The notes beneath the pieces were generated by a model that saw only the letters and a list, made by a program, of their open reading frames with translations, had not been told where the DNA came from and searched no databases. From positions 2,232,001 to 2,296,000 of the forward strand of contig NC_046683.1 of assembly GCF_009870125.1 (NCBI RefSeq): DNA of 64,000 nucleotides, given 5' to 3'. This DNA is from Drosophila pseudoobscura (Eukaryota; Arthropoda; Insecta; Diptera; Drosophilidae). The translations under genes and the position numbers were made by a program. This document shows, piece by piece, positions 48,054 through 58,486 of the stretch (the first letter of the stretch is position 1; each line of letters opens with the position of its first letter).

Positions 48054-49718
48054 ATGCCAAGCAGTGCCCGGGCGGAGCAGGAGCAGGAGCAGCAGCAGAG
48101 GTCCTCCAACCACTATTCAGACCGGCCTGGACCAAAGCTAAGGATCCCCGCCTCGGTGGCGCAGGCGACCTGGCACCGGCACCGAAAGAGCCGCACCAGA
48201 CGGGCCTTGGCGTCGGCCCTGGACCGTCTTCGGGTGATGGAGAAGATGGTGCAGCTTCAGACTAAGCGGCACGATCGACTGCTGAGCAGCCTCCAGGAGT
48301 GCGGGGGCACCGGCAAGGGCACCCACAAAGGCACCCACAACGGCACCCACAATGGCACCGCCCCCGCCACACGCACTGGCACTGGCAGTGTGGAGACCCT
48401 GATCCGTGGCTCGGAGAAGGAGGAGGAGGCGGAGACGAGCGGCCAGGGCTGGCAGACGTTCATGGACTCGGTGAGGTGTCGCCTGAACGTCAACCAGGTG
48501 GTGCGACAGGTGCGCAACGATGCCGCCCTCACGCTGGACTTTGTGGTGCTGCTGGTGGCCGCCGCGCTGATCTCGTGCGTGGGTCTGGTGGGGAACAGCT
48601 ACCTGCTGCTGTCCAGCAGCATGCTCATCTCGCCGCTGATGGGGCCGATCATTGCCGGCACGTTCGGGTCGGTGATCGGCGACCGGGGCCTGTGGTGGCT
48701 GGGCTTCAAGAACGAGCTGATCGGCATCGCCGTCTCGGCGGGAATCGGGTTCATCTTCGGCGTGCTCGTGTTTCGCTTGGGCCCCTTCTTCGCCATCGGC
48801 TCGGGCCTCACCGAGGAGATCGTCTCGCGCTGCACCATCCACGCCCTGGCCATTGGCATCATGACGGCCCTGGTCTCGGGCGCCGCGGGAGCCATCGCCG
48901 TTTTGGGCGGCAACACCGGCTCCCTGGCGGGCGTCGCCATCTCGGCCTCACTGCTGCCGCCGGCGGTGAACGCGGGCCTGCTGTTCGCCCTGGCCCTGGG
49001 CGCTCGGGTCCTGCACCGCGACCACGAGCTCATCCAGACCCTCGGCAAGCACCACGAGTACTCGAACAACCTGGAGACCGAGCTGCTGGTCTGCGCTCTG
49101 GTCAGCATGGCCCTGGCCCTCGTGAATGTCGTCTGCATTTGGGTGACGGGCGTGATCGTGCTGCTCATCAAGGAGGTGACGCCGGCGGTGCAGCGGAACC
49201 AGCAGTTCTGGCGCCACGACGTCCGTACCGCCCGCAGGGCGGCGCACCGGGATCCGGCCCTCCAGGAGGCCATCAACCGGTGGGACGAGCGGAGCCAGAG
49301 CCAGCTGGACTTCGGTGCGGACATCGACCTGGAGGCCCCGCAGTACCAGAACACCTGGTCGCCCGGCATGGACCGAATGCCCATCAGGGAGCATCTGCAG
49401 AGCAACTACCACACGGTCCACGGCTTCCAGGAGCTCTGCTTCACCCTCCAGAAGCTCAAGCAGGATCAGACTCTGGGCGGCCAGAGGGCGACCTCCACGG
49501 GGCCCACTGTAATGGAGCTGTTCGCCAGCATCAAGCAGGACAAGAGGGAGAGAGAAGTCAGCAAGGCAAAGGCCTCCTGCTCCGAGACAGTCCTGACCGG
49601 CAGGAGCGGTACCAGCCGTGGGCATGGAGCCTCGATCTGCCCTCCAGATCGTCCGCTGCGCCTGCTGCCCATCGGCAGGGCACCCATCGAGAAGGAGGAG
49701 GACGAATCGGAAGCTTAG
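48054..49718 (+). CDS. DUF389 family multi-pass membrane protein (intronless)
   Basis: 554 aa in a single exon, starting in the good context ACCATG. The N-terminal 155 residues are basic and polar, with a GTHKGTHNGTHNGT repeat at about 89-102 and a Glu-rich patch (121-127). Residues about 157-373 form a hydrophobic core of six or so membrane segments: VVLLVAAALISCVGLVG, the SMLISPLMGPIIAGTFG motif, IAVSAGIGFIFGVLVF, ALAIGIMTALVSGAAGA, VAISASLLPPAVNAGLL and LVNVVCIWVTGVIVLLI. SxLISPLMGPI and SLLPPAVN are signatures of DUF389 (the uncharacterised hydrophobic domain family of bacteria and some animals). The C-terminal 180 residues are hydrophilic and probably cytosolic. The family has no firm biochemical role that I know. 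GC-rich codon use contrasts with the AT-rich surroundings but resembles other fly coding exons. The very long ORFs in other frames here are shadows of this GC-rich CDS. Confidence 0.85.
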   Translation: MPSSARAEQEQEQQQRSSNHYSDRPGPKLRIPASVAQATWHRHRKSRTRRALASALDRLRVMEKMVQLQTKRHDRLLSSLQECGGTGKGTHKGTHNGTHNGTAPATRTGTGSVETLIRGSEKEEEAETSGQGWQTFMDSVRCRLNVNQVVRQVRNDAALTLDFVVLLVAAALISCVGLVGNSYLLLSSSMLISPLMGPIIAGTFGSVIGDRGLWWLGFKNELIGIAVSAGIGFIFGVLVFRLGPFFAIGSGLTEEIVSRCTIHALAIGIMTALVSGAAGAIAVLGGNTGSLAGVAISASLLPPAVNAGLLFALALGARVLHRDHELIQTLGKHHEYSNNLETELLVCALVSMALALVNVVCIWVTGVIVLLIKEVTPAVQRNQQFWRHDVRTARRAAHRDPALQEAINRWDERSQSQLDFGADIDLEAPQYQNTWSPGMDRMPIREHLQSNYHTVHGFQELCFTLQKLKQDQTLGGQRATSTGPTVMELFASIKQDKREREVSKAKASCSETVLTGRSGTSRGHGASICPPDRPLRLLPIGRAPIEKEEDESEA

Positions 49719-52700
49719 CTCTGGTTTGCTCTGGAAATTGTAGCTAACCATGGGACGGTAGCCGACTTCTGCAAAGCAACTACTTTCTGTCGCATTATCT
49801 TGTTTGAAATGCTCCCTCTAAAGGCCATCTTCCATGTGAAAGTTGAATCTCTAGTCTCGTTCTACTTCCTGCCTCTTGGGGGGAGACTGAAAGGGGGAGA
49901 AGGGCTCTGGAAGAGCCCTCTATGCCCTGGATCTCTCTCAAAAGAGAGACCCTGTCCTTGCCCAACCCTTGGATCGCCTGGGCTATCGGATATTTGTATC
50001 CAGATATGATTCATGGCTGCTACTCTCATTAGGAATTTGTATATATGGCATATACAAAGCGGTTATCGCCCTCTCTGCCCTGTGCATACGAGTGTCCACT
50101 CCCTAATGCCATGGAAAATGGTAAATGGTAAATGGAAAATGGAAAATTTAATGTGCAAAAACTGGCCTAGGCATCGCATATGAATTGTGTTTGCACATTC
50201 TTATCGCTAACTAATTTCGCAAATCAACTGCACTGATTTCTGTTTACTTAATTGAAACTGAAAGATCAACAAAAAACAAAAACAAGACCCAAAAAAAAGG
50301 AGGAAAAACAACAAAATGGAAACCAGGAAACGACTTGGGGGATACCCCGTTTGGCAGGCATGTATTCGAGTGGAAGGCATATCACAGTGCAAGATGTACA
50401 TAAAAATGTATATGGATAGACAGGTATTATCTTTCTGGTTCAAGATCGAAAGCAAAACCCCCCATCGAGGCTGCAGGTACAGGGTGGACACATTCTTTGT
50501 GAGTGATTGAAGTGGATCATGATTAGCAGTGGGCAGTGGGCAGGGCGCAGTGGGCGGGCGTTGAAATTGCATTTCCCAGGACGGAGGCAGAGGGGGGGCT
50601 GCTGCAGGGAGCAGTGGCGCAGAGCAAACAATTTCGAGTTTATTGCGAATTAGAATAAAGCGAGAGCTCCGCAATCCGAAACAAATCGAAATCAAATTGA
50701 AGCGCAATCTCCCATCCGTGAAGCGTTGGCTCAGCCAGTCAGGCAGTCAGCCAGGCAGGCAGTCAGCCAGGCAGGTCATGTGCCTCTGCAAATCAGGCAC
50801 ATTAATTATGAAGAATTGGAGCATCGCTGCAGGGCCGACGGTGCACGGTGCACCCCAAGAGGGGCTCTGCAGGGCGTTTCGTGTGTTGTAAAATGGGAAA
50901 TTGGATTGGAAATATTTGCACGAAATTCCAATTCTCATTTTCAATTGACGCGCCAGCGATTATGCTGGACAATTTGTTCATTACGAGGCCCCACGGTAGC
51001 TGGACGTCCTGCCTCCTGCCGTTTGGTGGGGCGTTGCCAGTCGCAAATTTGAGGCACTGCCGCTGCTGCTCCACTCAATTACAGGCCTTTTGTGTTCCAT
51101 CTGCGACTCGTGGCTCCTGGTTCCTGGCTCCTGGCTCCTGGCTCCCGACTCCTGTGTTTGGAGCCGTAACCGTAACCGTAACCGAAACCATTCCCGTAAC
51201 CGAATCATCCGTCAGGTGCGTTTGTTGTTGTCTGTGTATTTGTGTGTCTGTGTGTGCCTCTGACCCCATGGGGTCAAACTGGCTCTGGAGTGGAGGCCAC
51301 TGGCAACAATAACTGCAACGGCCGCAACGGAACGTCATGGCGATGGACGACGAACCAAAGCAGTGGAAAAGGCAGCTAAACCATAGAACAAAGCAGTGGA
51401 AAAGCCAAATAACCAAGCCGTGGATGAGCAGTCCAAAGCAGTTGCACTCCAACCAAAAGATAGGAGCAAGCAGTGGCAGCCTACCCAAAAGGAGGCAACC
51501 AAGCAGTGGAAGAGCGAGTCCCAGGAGAGAAAAGGAGTTCTCCGTTTATATTGGAACCCACAACAAACTTCGGATAAGATCCATGCGATCCGGCCCTACG
51601 AAAGGGTAATCCAGCTGAGATTCAAAGGCCATCATTTTGATTTGACAGATTTATGATTCAGAAGAGTCTAATTTCGGAATTTACGAACGAAGTACGCCGT
51701 CATGCACGGTTTCATTCATGAATGCCGCGTGCCCCATGCCCCATGCCCCATGCCCCATGCGCCGCACCTGCTGTGGCGGTGGGTCCTGAACAAGACATTG
51801 ATGCCGATGCTGATGGAATGTGAATGAGTTATTTGCAGGAGTGGGCCTGATTGATGGGTCCCAGTGCCTGTCGAATAAATAGGAGATGTGGGATTCTATC
51901 AGTAACAGGATAATCGCTGTTAATCGCTGATAATCCAGAGGTATCCTGAGGGCAACTACTGCTCTCTCTCCCCCTCTCCCCCTCTCTCTCTCTCTTTTGA
52001 TCCAGATACTGTCACCGACTCCATAAATCCCACATATCCATATACTCGCAGGACTTTGTGCATTTATAAAATATACTTATTTAAAAACAAATAAAAACCA
52101 AAACAAAAAAAAAAAGGAAAAAATTGAGGAAAATGAAATCGAAAATAAATTATTTAATAGAAATGAAAAGTTTTTCGATTTATTCTGGTGTTTTGTTGGA
52201 ACTTTGTGCACGGCCACATAATTCACTTTGGCTGCCCCTCAGAGCCGCCTCAGGGGTCATCATCCATGGGGCATGGGGCAGCAGGTGCAGCGGCATAAAT
52301 TTACGTTGAACGCGTAAATTTCGGGCAAATCCAGATGGGGGCAGCAACGAAATGAGATACAGATACGCAGAGAGAGAGAGAGGGGAGTGCCTGCTGCGGG
52401 TGCCTCGTGCGTTAGAGGCAGGCCTTGGATGGGGGGTGACAATGATTGGGGGGCCCCTGCCTTGCCCTGTGGCCCCCAGCGTTTGTTTGTCCCAGCCAAA
52501 TAAACTCGAATAAAATGAAAATTTGCCGCTTGCCATTTCATTTATCGAAAGCCACTTCAGCCTTGGGTCCTGTTGCCGCTCCTGCCGCTGCTGCTGCTGG
52601 GGACCAGATGCCAGGGTTCTCTGACCAGTCTCGTAAATGACTTGAAGCGTTTTACACCTGAAAATGATTTCATTTTGCCCAGCGACGGCACCCTACCCTA

Positions 52701-55680
52701 CCCCTCCTCCACTCCCCTCCCCCCGTACTGCTCACAATGCACAGTGAGAAAAAAAAGTGCCAAAAACTCACTGAATGGTGAATCTGTAGCCCAAAAACCA
52801 CTTCAACGAAGAATTTGTGCGGTCGAACCGAGGGGCGCTGCCGCATAACACGTTTTTCTTACTTTCGAGGAAAAACACTATGATATTATGGGCTTTGGGA
52901 AACCTTTTGGGTCCAAACCTTCAAGTCCATGCGATTGTAAGCTTCCCTCTGAGCTGGATATATTTTCCCTCAGTGTAGCCCCCCCTCGTCGGCCAATGCC
53001 TCTGGTTTGTTTGCTCGCGCACTTTCAGTGCGTCGCCCAGGCATCCCCATGCCCCACTGCCCTCCCCGTCCTCCCTGTTGCTGGTGTCCCCAAAAAGTGT
53101 ATTAAATAAAAAAGTGTCAACAAATATTGTTACGCTTCTGCACTCGGCGGCCACTGGCGGCCTCCTCCAGCGGCTAATGCGCAGAAAATTGGCCGAAATT
53201 TCATTTTGCAGCCAAGGCCCAGGATCCAGCGCCCAGGACTCAGCACCCAGCACCCCGTCTGAACGGAGGAGACCCAGGACCCTGGTGGTAACTAATGGAA
53301 GCGAAGCTTACTTTACTTGTAAGCAAATATTTGCAGGTGAAACAAAGTTACTCGCCCCACTGCCTCACTGTCTCTCCGTCCGTCCGTCCGTCCGTCTGTC
53401 AGTCAGGCCATTCCGGGCACCTGCACTCCGCCGGTGTGGGCGGGCTGCCGCGGGATTGAGATGGTCGAACATCAGCGCCACGAGCAGCTCCACCATCGCG
53501 TCGCGTCGCGTCGTGTCGCGTCCTGTCGCGTCCTGTCGCATCTAAGCTGTGTGCGGATTATCAAAGCAAACAAGCAAACTTACTGTGGATGCAGCAGCAG
53601 CGCCAGCGGCAGTGGGGCCTATGGCTGGGACAGCCCTCTCGCACCCTTTGACAGTTGACATTTTGTGATCGAATTTTTGCTGGAATTTTCACCCAAAATT
53701 CAATTAAAAAGAAGTATGGACCGAAAAGCAGCTGGGGCAGGGGAGCTGCCAGAATAGAAATCTAGACAAGAAGCGGATTGAATCTATTCCAAACTCAATG
53801 AATCATTGCTTTAATAAACCAAAAACGGGGCCATCAGAGGGGGTTTCTTCTTGGGATTTGAACACGTACCTACCGAGGATTATATGGAAGGGGAAACCAA
53901 CATCCATGGTCTCTCGCTCTCTCTCGCTCTCTCTCGCAGTGTGCCTTAGCCGAGAATCTATTTTGTGTCCCCAAAAAGAGTTAAGTCATGACATTGCTTT
54001 GGCATGGCCCCATATCGTTTGATGATGTCAACATTCAGCCATAGATAAAGATACAAAAGTTGATTGTTTGTTGATGGGCAGCAGTGGCCTGTCTAATGGC
54101 TAGACGAGAACGGATGCCGCTAATGCGGCCAATAAATCAAAGCGAAAACGAAAACGAATCATCGGCGACCTACATCAATCAGGAGCAATCAGCGTTTGCT
54201 CATAACATAACAGGTTGACAGGACATTGAATCAGCAGCAGAAACAGAAGCAGAAGCAGCAGCAGCGAACGTTAAGCGGACACTTTTCCAGCTGATGGGCA
54301 CAGAGACCCAGAAGCAGTAAAAGAAGCAGTAGTAGAAGCAGTAGAAGAAGCAGTGGCGAAACCAGCAAAGCAGTGACTGATGGGAGTCGCCTGTGTATGT
54401 GTGTGTGTGTGTGGGGGGAGGAGTACCGTACTAAAGTCTAATTAAGTTTTCATGGCTCTCTGCTTATGCTTACGTTTTGCCGTTTTGCCGTTCTGCGAGT
54501 GTGTCTGGACAGGGGCTCTGAATGAATGAATGGTCAACTTGATTAATTTGCGGCAGCTAGACAAGCATTAATAATCCGGTTAAAGTGTGTGCCACACACA
54601 CATACATAGACAAATGCAAACACACTTAAGTACCGCTTGTGGCAACACACCAGCAAATAAATATAACGAGCACAGCAGCAGTAAACACAAACTTAGTATA
54701 AAAGTCAAAACAAAGCCACAAACTGTTGCCACTGCCACTGCCACAGACAGAGGGAGAGAGAGAGAGAGAGAGAGGCGACTCTAAGATACCCTAAAAGCCT
54801 TGAACCAAACCATGGGAATGGTTTGGCAGGAGGCTGGATGATGATCTGGCCATATCTGGTACTGTATATTCGAAAGGCTCGAAGAACCACCCCGAATCAC
54901 AGGCAATCCCACAAACACAACATACCTTGGCAATCGCAGGGCATCAATAGATGGAGACATCTTATGCCTTATCGCCTCCGCAGTCCGGCTCCACTCGAAA
55001 TGGAAAAGGGAAACAATATCAAAAGAAGGACGGGCGGACGGGACGGGGCGGGATGGCCTGGCTATGAAAACGCAATTGGTTTCTGGTCTTCCATGTATCA
55101 CGAGCGCCATTTGCGTGGTGTCCGCGTGATGTACGAGCGATAACACCACACCCTATGGCCCACTGATTGTCTAGGACCAATCCACTGCTTGGGAAATTGT
55201 TGGCCAAAGCAGAGCAGTGGGTGAGGTCAGGTTCATAAGTAAGTCAATAAGTCACTTGGTTAATGACAACGACAGGAGTAGCATCAGCGGTAGCAGCGGC
55301 TGCCAGAAGGAAATTATCTCTCCGCTCTCTCTCTCTCTCTCTTTTTCACAGATGTCAGCAGTTTCTCTCACTGCTTGCGTAGGAACATTTGGGCTGCTGG
55401 CAACATGCTGCGGGGAACATTTTGGCTGGACAACATGCTGCGGGCTACAAATCTAGAAGTTTCCATTTCCAAAGCCCGATTTGGTGTGGTTTTATGCCAA
55501 TGCCATTGTAGAAACAGCAAATGTTATAGAATGTCTATCCCAAGGGGCGATTATGGATTCCTTTCTGCTCCAGCTGTAGAGATGAAGATCCTTTGATGTG
55601 CCATAATCTATGGGACTCCCACAATCAAGTGATGACGGTGTCCAACGTGGAGACGTCTTTGTCCTCGCCATGGATAGACG
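49719..55680. other. Noncoding interval of about 6 kb
   Basis: No supported gene. Notable content: CCGTAA repeats near 51165-51205, an AAGCAGTGG repeat block at 51358-51510, CCCCATG repeats near 51731-51760, GTCC repeats near 53378-53400, GAAGCAGTA repeats at about 54310-54380, (GT)n near 54395-54411 and (GA)n near 54754-54773. Its size and repeat content are similar to the Cda4 introns. Confidence 0.5.
51358..51510 (+). repeat. Five-unit AAGCAGTGG repeat, about 33-bp period
   Basis: AAGCAGT occurs at 51358, 51391, 51436, 51468 and 51501 (spacings 33, 45, 32, 33). In one frame the first units read as KQW-starting repeats of 11 codons; after a 1-nt slip the later units do so in another frame. 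It may be a decayed coding repeat or simply a minisatellite. Confidence 0.5.
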
Positions 55681-55906
55681 AGGTCGTTAATCCTGCGTAG
55701 ACTGTTGGCGCATGCCTTTCAGACTCGTATAGGTAGTGCTTTCTCCTGTCCCCTGTCCGGCTGAAAGGCTGCCATTGGGGATATTCCGCCTTCGTTTCAC
55801 GGAAACGCCATTTGGTGGGTGCGCCAGTGCCCCAGGAGGTGCGCCAGTGCCCGCCTGAGCACGTGGCCCATGCGCAGGATGGCCTGGGTCGAATGAAGGC
55901 CTCTTA

Positions 55907-56106
55907 CTGGATCTCAAGCAGCAGAAGCCACGGTACGTGGGGTGCAGATGTGCTTCCATTAGGAACTGGCGGCCCTCCACTGTAGGCGCCCTCTAAGATC
56001 TTGGCCTCGGGCTCGTTTCTGTAATTAAAGGGCGTTTAAAGAGTATACATATGAGTTTGGAGAGACACTTACGGCTTGATAAAAGGGTCTCCCACCCCAC
56101 CAGATA
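55907..56106 (-). other. Exon-like minus-strand segments of unknown gene
   Basis: On the minus strand a TTTTTTGCAG acceptor precedes a 35-nt stretch (56106-56072) with a GTAAGT donor. A 54-nt intron ends in TTAATTACAG, followed by an open stretch to a TAA at about 55907. Joined, they read VSGGVGDPFIKP and then EPEAKILEGAYSGGPPVPNG. The splice sites are good but no upstream exon was found and the product is not recognised. It lies just downstream of the poly(A) signal of the next gene, so it could also be an alternative 3' end of that gene. Confidence 0.25.
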
Positions 56107-56189
56107 CCTGCAAAAAACCCCTTTGGAATAGTGCATCGAGTGCCATTTGAAAAGACTGATGTTGAGAATCTATTTCCCTCTGAGTGGTG

Positions 56190-56195
56190 TTTATT
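56190..56195 (-). terminator. Poly(A) signal of the tail-anchored protein gene
   Basis: AATAAA on the minus strand, 30 nt beyond the stop codon at 56225. Confidence 0.5.
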
Positions 56196-56224
56196 TTAAG
56201 ATGTAGCTAATTAACTGGCTAGAT

Positions 56225-56395
56225 TTAAAAAAAAGTGTTGTAGAGGACGATCAGCAGTAGCACCACAAGCACAATAGCCATCACGGATTGCCAGCCATTG
56301 GTCCTGCGACGAAAGGCCCCGGAGACAGGGGCGTGGCGCTTAGCATCGTTTGCGGCTGCGGCCCCGTACTCGGCCACGAAGTCGTCGTCGCCGTA

Positions 56396-56430
<35 letters not shown>

Positions 56431-56431
56431 A

Positions 56432-56463
<32 letters not shown>

Positions 56464-56923
56464 CCTCGTTGACGCCCTCGGCTATGATGAACTCGTACCT
56501 CCTGATCCGTGCATGATGAGCGGCACAATTGCGTGCAAGTTCGCGCGAGTACTGACAGATCCTATTCGCCCCGTTGTTGTTGTTGCCCAGCTCTTCGGCA
56601 AATGACTCGGAGATGGAGGACTCACGCCTTTCTGCATGCCAGGACATGCGACGCGCAGTAGCTGAGGAAAACACCTTGGCGCCCATCACGTCAGCGGGGA
56701 CGGAGCGAGCTCTGGTGGTAATTGGGCGGCCAGCGCTGCGCACGCCCTGGGGCGACGTGTTCACCAGATAGAGAGCAGCCGCCAGGTACGCACGGCTCAC
56801 GGGTTTCTTGGGCCTGCCGGCGACGAGTTCCTGCGGCACCCTAGGGCAGACGCACAGAACGGTTGAATCAAGCTCGTTGCTGCTGCTCGTACCTGACCCG
56901 TCGAAATCGTTTCCGGTGGACAT
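56225..56923 (-). CDS. Predicted tail-anchored membrane protein with poly-Asp runs
   Basis: 232 aa, start ATG at 56923 preceded by an A-rich leader; stop TAA at 56227-56225. Not recognised. The N-terminal part is polar and Ser-rich, followed by a basic region (RPKKPVSRAYLAAALYLVNT, then RPITTRARSVPADVMGAK). Residues 155-182 are two runs of Asp separated by YG, encoded by GAC repeats. Near the C-terminus a single hydrophobic helix (SVMAIVLVVLLLIVLY, 213-228) with only a few residues after it suggests a tail-anchored topology, N-terminus in cytosol or nucleoplasm. A longer in-frame Met exists at 57016 but lies in the presumed promoter and leader. A donor-like CAG|GTACGAG sits at about 56894; removing 52 or 62 nt would break the frame, so the unspliced reading is preferred. 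Confidence 0.55.
56387..56461 (-). repeat. GAC trinucleotide repeat coding poly-Asp
   Basis: Two GAC/GTC runs, interrupted by a TAC GGC (Tyr-Gly) pair, inside the tail-anchored protein CDS. Prone to length variation. Confidence 0.8.
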
Positions 56924-57019
56924 TTTTCGTTTTTTTTTTCGTTTTTTTTCACAATTTGGGAATTTACTCTGCTTTGCACGGCTTTTGACAAGAGGAAAGA
57001 GAAAGAACAAGCGCACAAT

Positions 57020-57071
57020 CGATAGCCTAAAAAGCTAACCGATAGCTGCGATAGCCGTCTTTGTATCGATA
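57020..57071. promoter_or_regulatory. DRE/CGATA cluster upstream of the tail-anchored protein gene
   Basis: Four CGATA elements at 57020, 57040, 57049 and 57067. The last lies in a perfect TATCGATA (57064-57071). CGAT-containing sites continue at about 57085, 57395 and 57414 towards the RPB5 gene. This is typical of DREF/BEAF-32 bound housekeeping promoters and lies between two divergently transcribed genes. Confidence 0.6.
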
Positions 57072-57642
57072 TTGGTTCCAGGCATCGATGTTTTCAATTA
57101 GTATATTTCAAATTCCTATTGTCCTTTATAGGGACTACAAAGTGGTTTCTTAGTTGTCTATCTGTTTATTATAGCAAAATAATGTTGCTTCTTCGGCCGA
57201 TATATTTCTCGTATCTGCGTTCACACCATAGCAGCACGGCTGACAAGCATCTAGTTCAGTTCAAGTCAAGTCTAGGGATCTAGGGATCGATCTCAGAGTC
57301 TATCCAGCCCAGGTTAATGTGCTTTCAGAGGCTGTAAGGCAATCCATAAATATTGTTTGCCTGGCCGCCATTTAAATCTAGGGCCTGCGAAAACATCGAT
57401 GCGTAAGTGAAAATATCGATTAAATCGGCAAGTTGACGTCTCTAATCTTTTCCGTTTCTGCCTTCTTCCTTCTTTTCACGTTTCGCTTTTGCCAGACGCG
57501 CTGCTTCGACCCGAAAAGTGTGGTATTTGCCCAGCGATTGATCTCAAAGTGCGGTAAAAAGTATAAATTATACCAAAAACAATATACCAAGTGCATTGAC
57601 GCATTTTTCGAGCACTGCGCTGGTGCCTCATACATGTTCGCT

Positions 57643-57734
57643 GTAAGTGTTTGCCGGGGCGTCGTTGGGGTGGGGTCCGCCATTTTCATTCACATTCTCT
57701 CTTTTCTCTGCCCATCCTACCGATTTTTCTCCAG
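57643..57734 (+). other. Predicted 5' UTR intron of the RPB5-like gene
   Basis: GCT|GTAAGTG donor and a T-rich tract ending TTTTTCTCCAG|GG. It ends 23 nt before the first ATG of the CDS. The upstream leader exon begins in a pyrimidine-rich stretch around 57440-57490. Confidence 0.6.
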
Positions 57735-57757
57735 GGTCTCGGGCGGCTCTTACGAAA

Positions 57758-58402
57758 ATGTCTAGTGAAATGAACGACGAGGCTGAGGTATACAAACTGT
57801 GGCACATTCGGAAGACTTTGTTCGAAATGAGCCACGATCGCGGCTATTTGGTGACGTCGGCCGAGCTGGACCAGACGGTGGAGCAGTTCACGGAGCTGTT
57901 CGGCGACAAGCCGAGCGAGCAGAGGCCGATGCGGTCCGACCTCACTATGTTGCTGAGCCACGCCGATGATCCGAAGAACCGGATGTTGGTGTTCTTCCCC
58001 GAGGAGCCGAAGGTCGCCGTCAAGACCATCAAAGCGTACGCCCACCGTATGGAGGGCGAGGGTATTCATCGGGCCATCCTTGTGGTCCGGGACTGCTTGA
58101 CGCCCCCGGCCAAGCAGTCGATAATGGCCATGGCCCCCCTGTACATTATGGAACAGTTTCTGGAGTCCGAATTGACCATCAACGTCACGAAGCACGAGCT
58201 GGTGCCGCAGCATGTGGTACTGTCGGATGTGGAGAAGAAGCAGCTCTTCCGTTGCTACCGGCTGAAGGAGAGCCAGATGATGCGGATGCTGTCCAGCGAT
58301 CCAGTGGCCCGTTACTACGGCCTCAAGCCGGGCCAAGTGGTGAAGATCGTCCGTGCCTCGGAGTCGGCCGGTAAATACATCTCCTACCGCATCGTCTGCT
58401 GA
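57758..58402 (+). CDS. RNA polymerase subunit RPB5 (RPABC1), divergent copy
   Basis: Subunit shared by RNA polymerases I, II and III. A single uninterrupted exon encodes 214 aa from the ATG at 57758, or 210 aa (the usual length, as in human POLR2E) from Met5 at 57770. Family signatures in order: [37 protein letters not shown], the [10 protein letters not shown] strand, [35 protein letters not shown] (start of the C-terminal assembly domain) and [19 protein letters not shown], ending SYRIVC. Many positions nearly invariant in animals differ, e.g. [12 protein letters not shown] and [11 protein letters not shown], so this may be a fast-evolving paralogue. A 92-nt intron with consensus ends (GTAAGT at 57643, CTCCAG ending 57734) lies in the 5' leader. 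Poly(A) signals follow at 58440 and 58453. Confidence 0.85.
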   Translation: MSSEMNDEAEVYKLWHIRKTLFEMSHDRGYLVTSAELDQTVEQFTELFGDKPSEQRPMRSDLTMLLSHADDPKNRMLVFFPEEPKVAVKTIKAYAHRMEGEGIHRAILVVRDCLTPPAKQSIMAMAPLYIMEQFLESELTINVTKHELVPQHVVLSDVEKKQLFRCYRLKESQMMRMLSSDPVARYYGLKPGQVVKIVRASESAGKYISYRIVC

Positions 58403-58439
58403 ATGACGGATCATCAAATTGCCGTGCCGTTGTAATTTC

Positions 58440-58458
58440 AATAAACATATTCAATAAA
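58440..58458 (+). terminator. Poly(A) signals of the RPB5-like gene
   Basis: AATAAA at 58440-58445 and 58453-58458, 38-56 nt after the stop codon. Confidence 0.7.
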
Positions 58459-58486
58459 AGGCGTTTCAAGAGTACTTTAAAATGTC

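Noticed and set aside
48299..49751. Very long alternative-frame and antisense ORFs over the DUF389 gene (up to 482 aa)
   Set aside because: They are shadows of a GC-rich CDS. They are rich in Arg, Gly, His and Pro, with no family features, while the chosen frame has clear membrane segments and DUF389 motifs.
56840..56923. 52- or 62-nt intron with CAG|GTACGAG donor near the start of the tail-anchored protein gene
   Set aside because: Both acceptor choices shift the frame into early stops, whereas the unspliced frame stays open to a C-terminal membrane anchor.
57686..58441. 251-aa antisense ORF over the RPB5-like gene
   Set aside because: It mirrors the codon structure of the RPB5 frame and shows no domain; the plus-strand frame matches RPB5 along its whole length.
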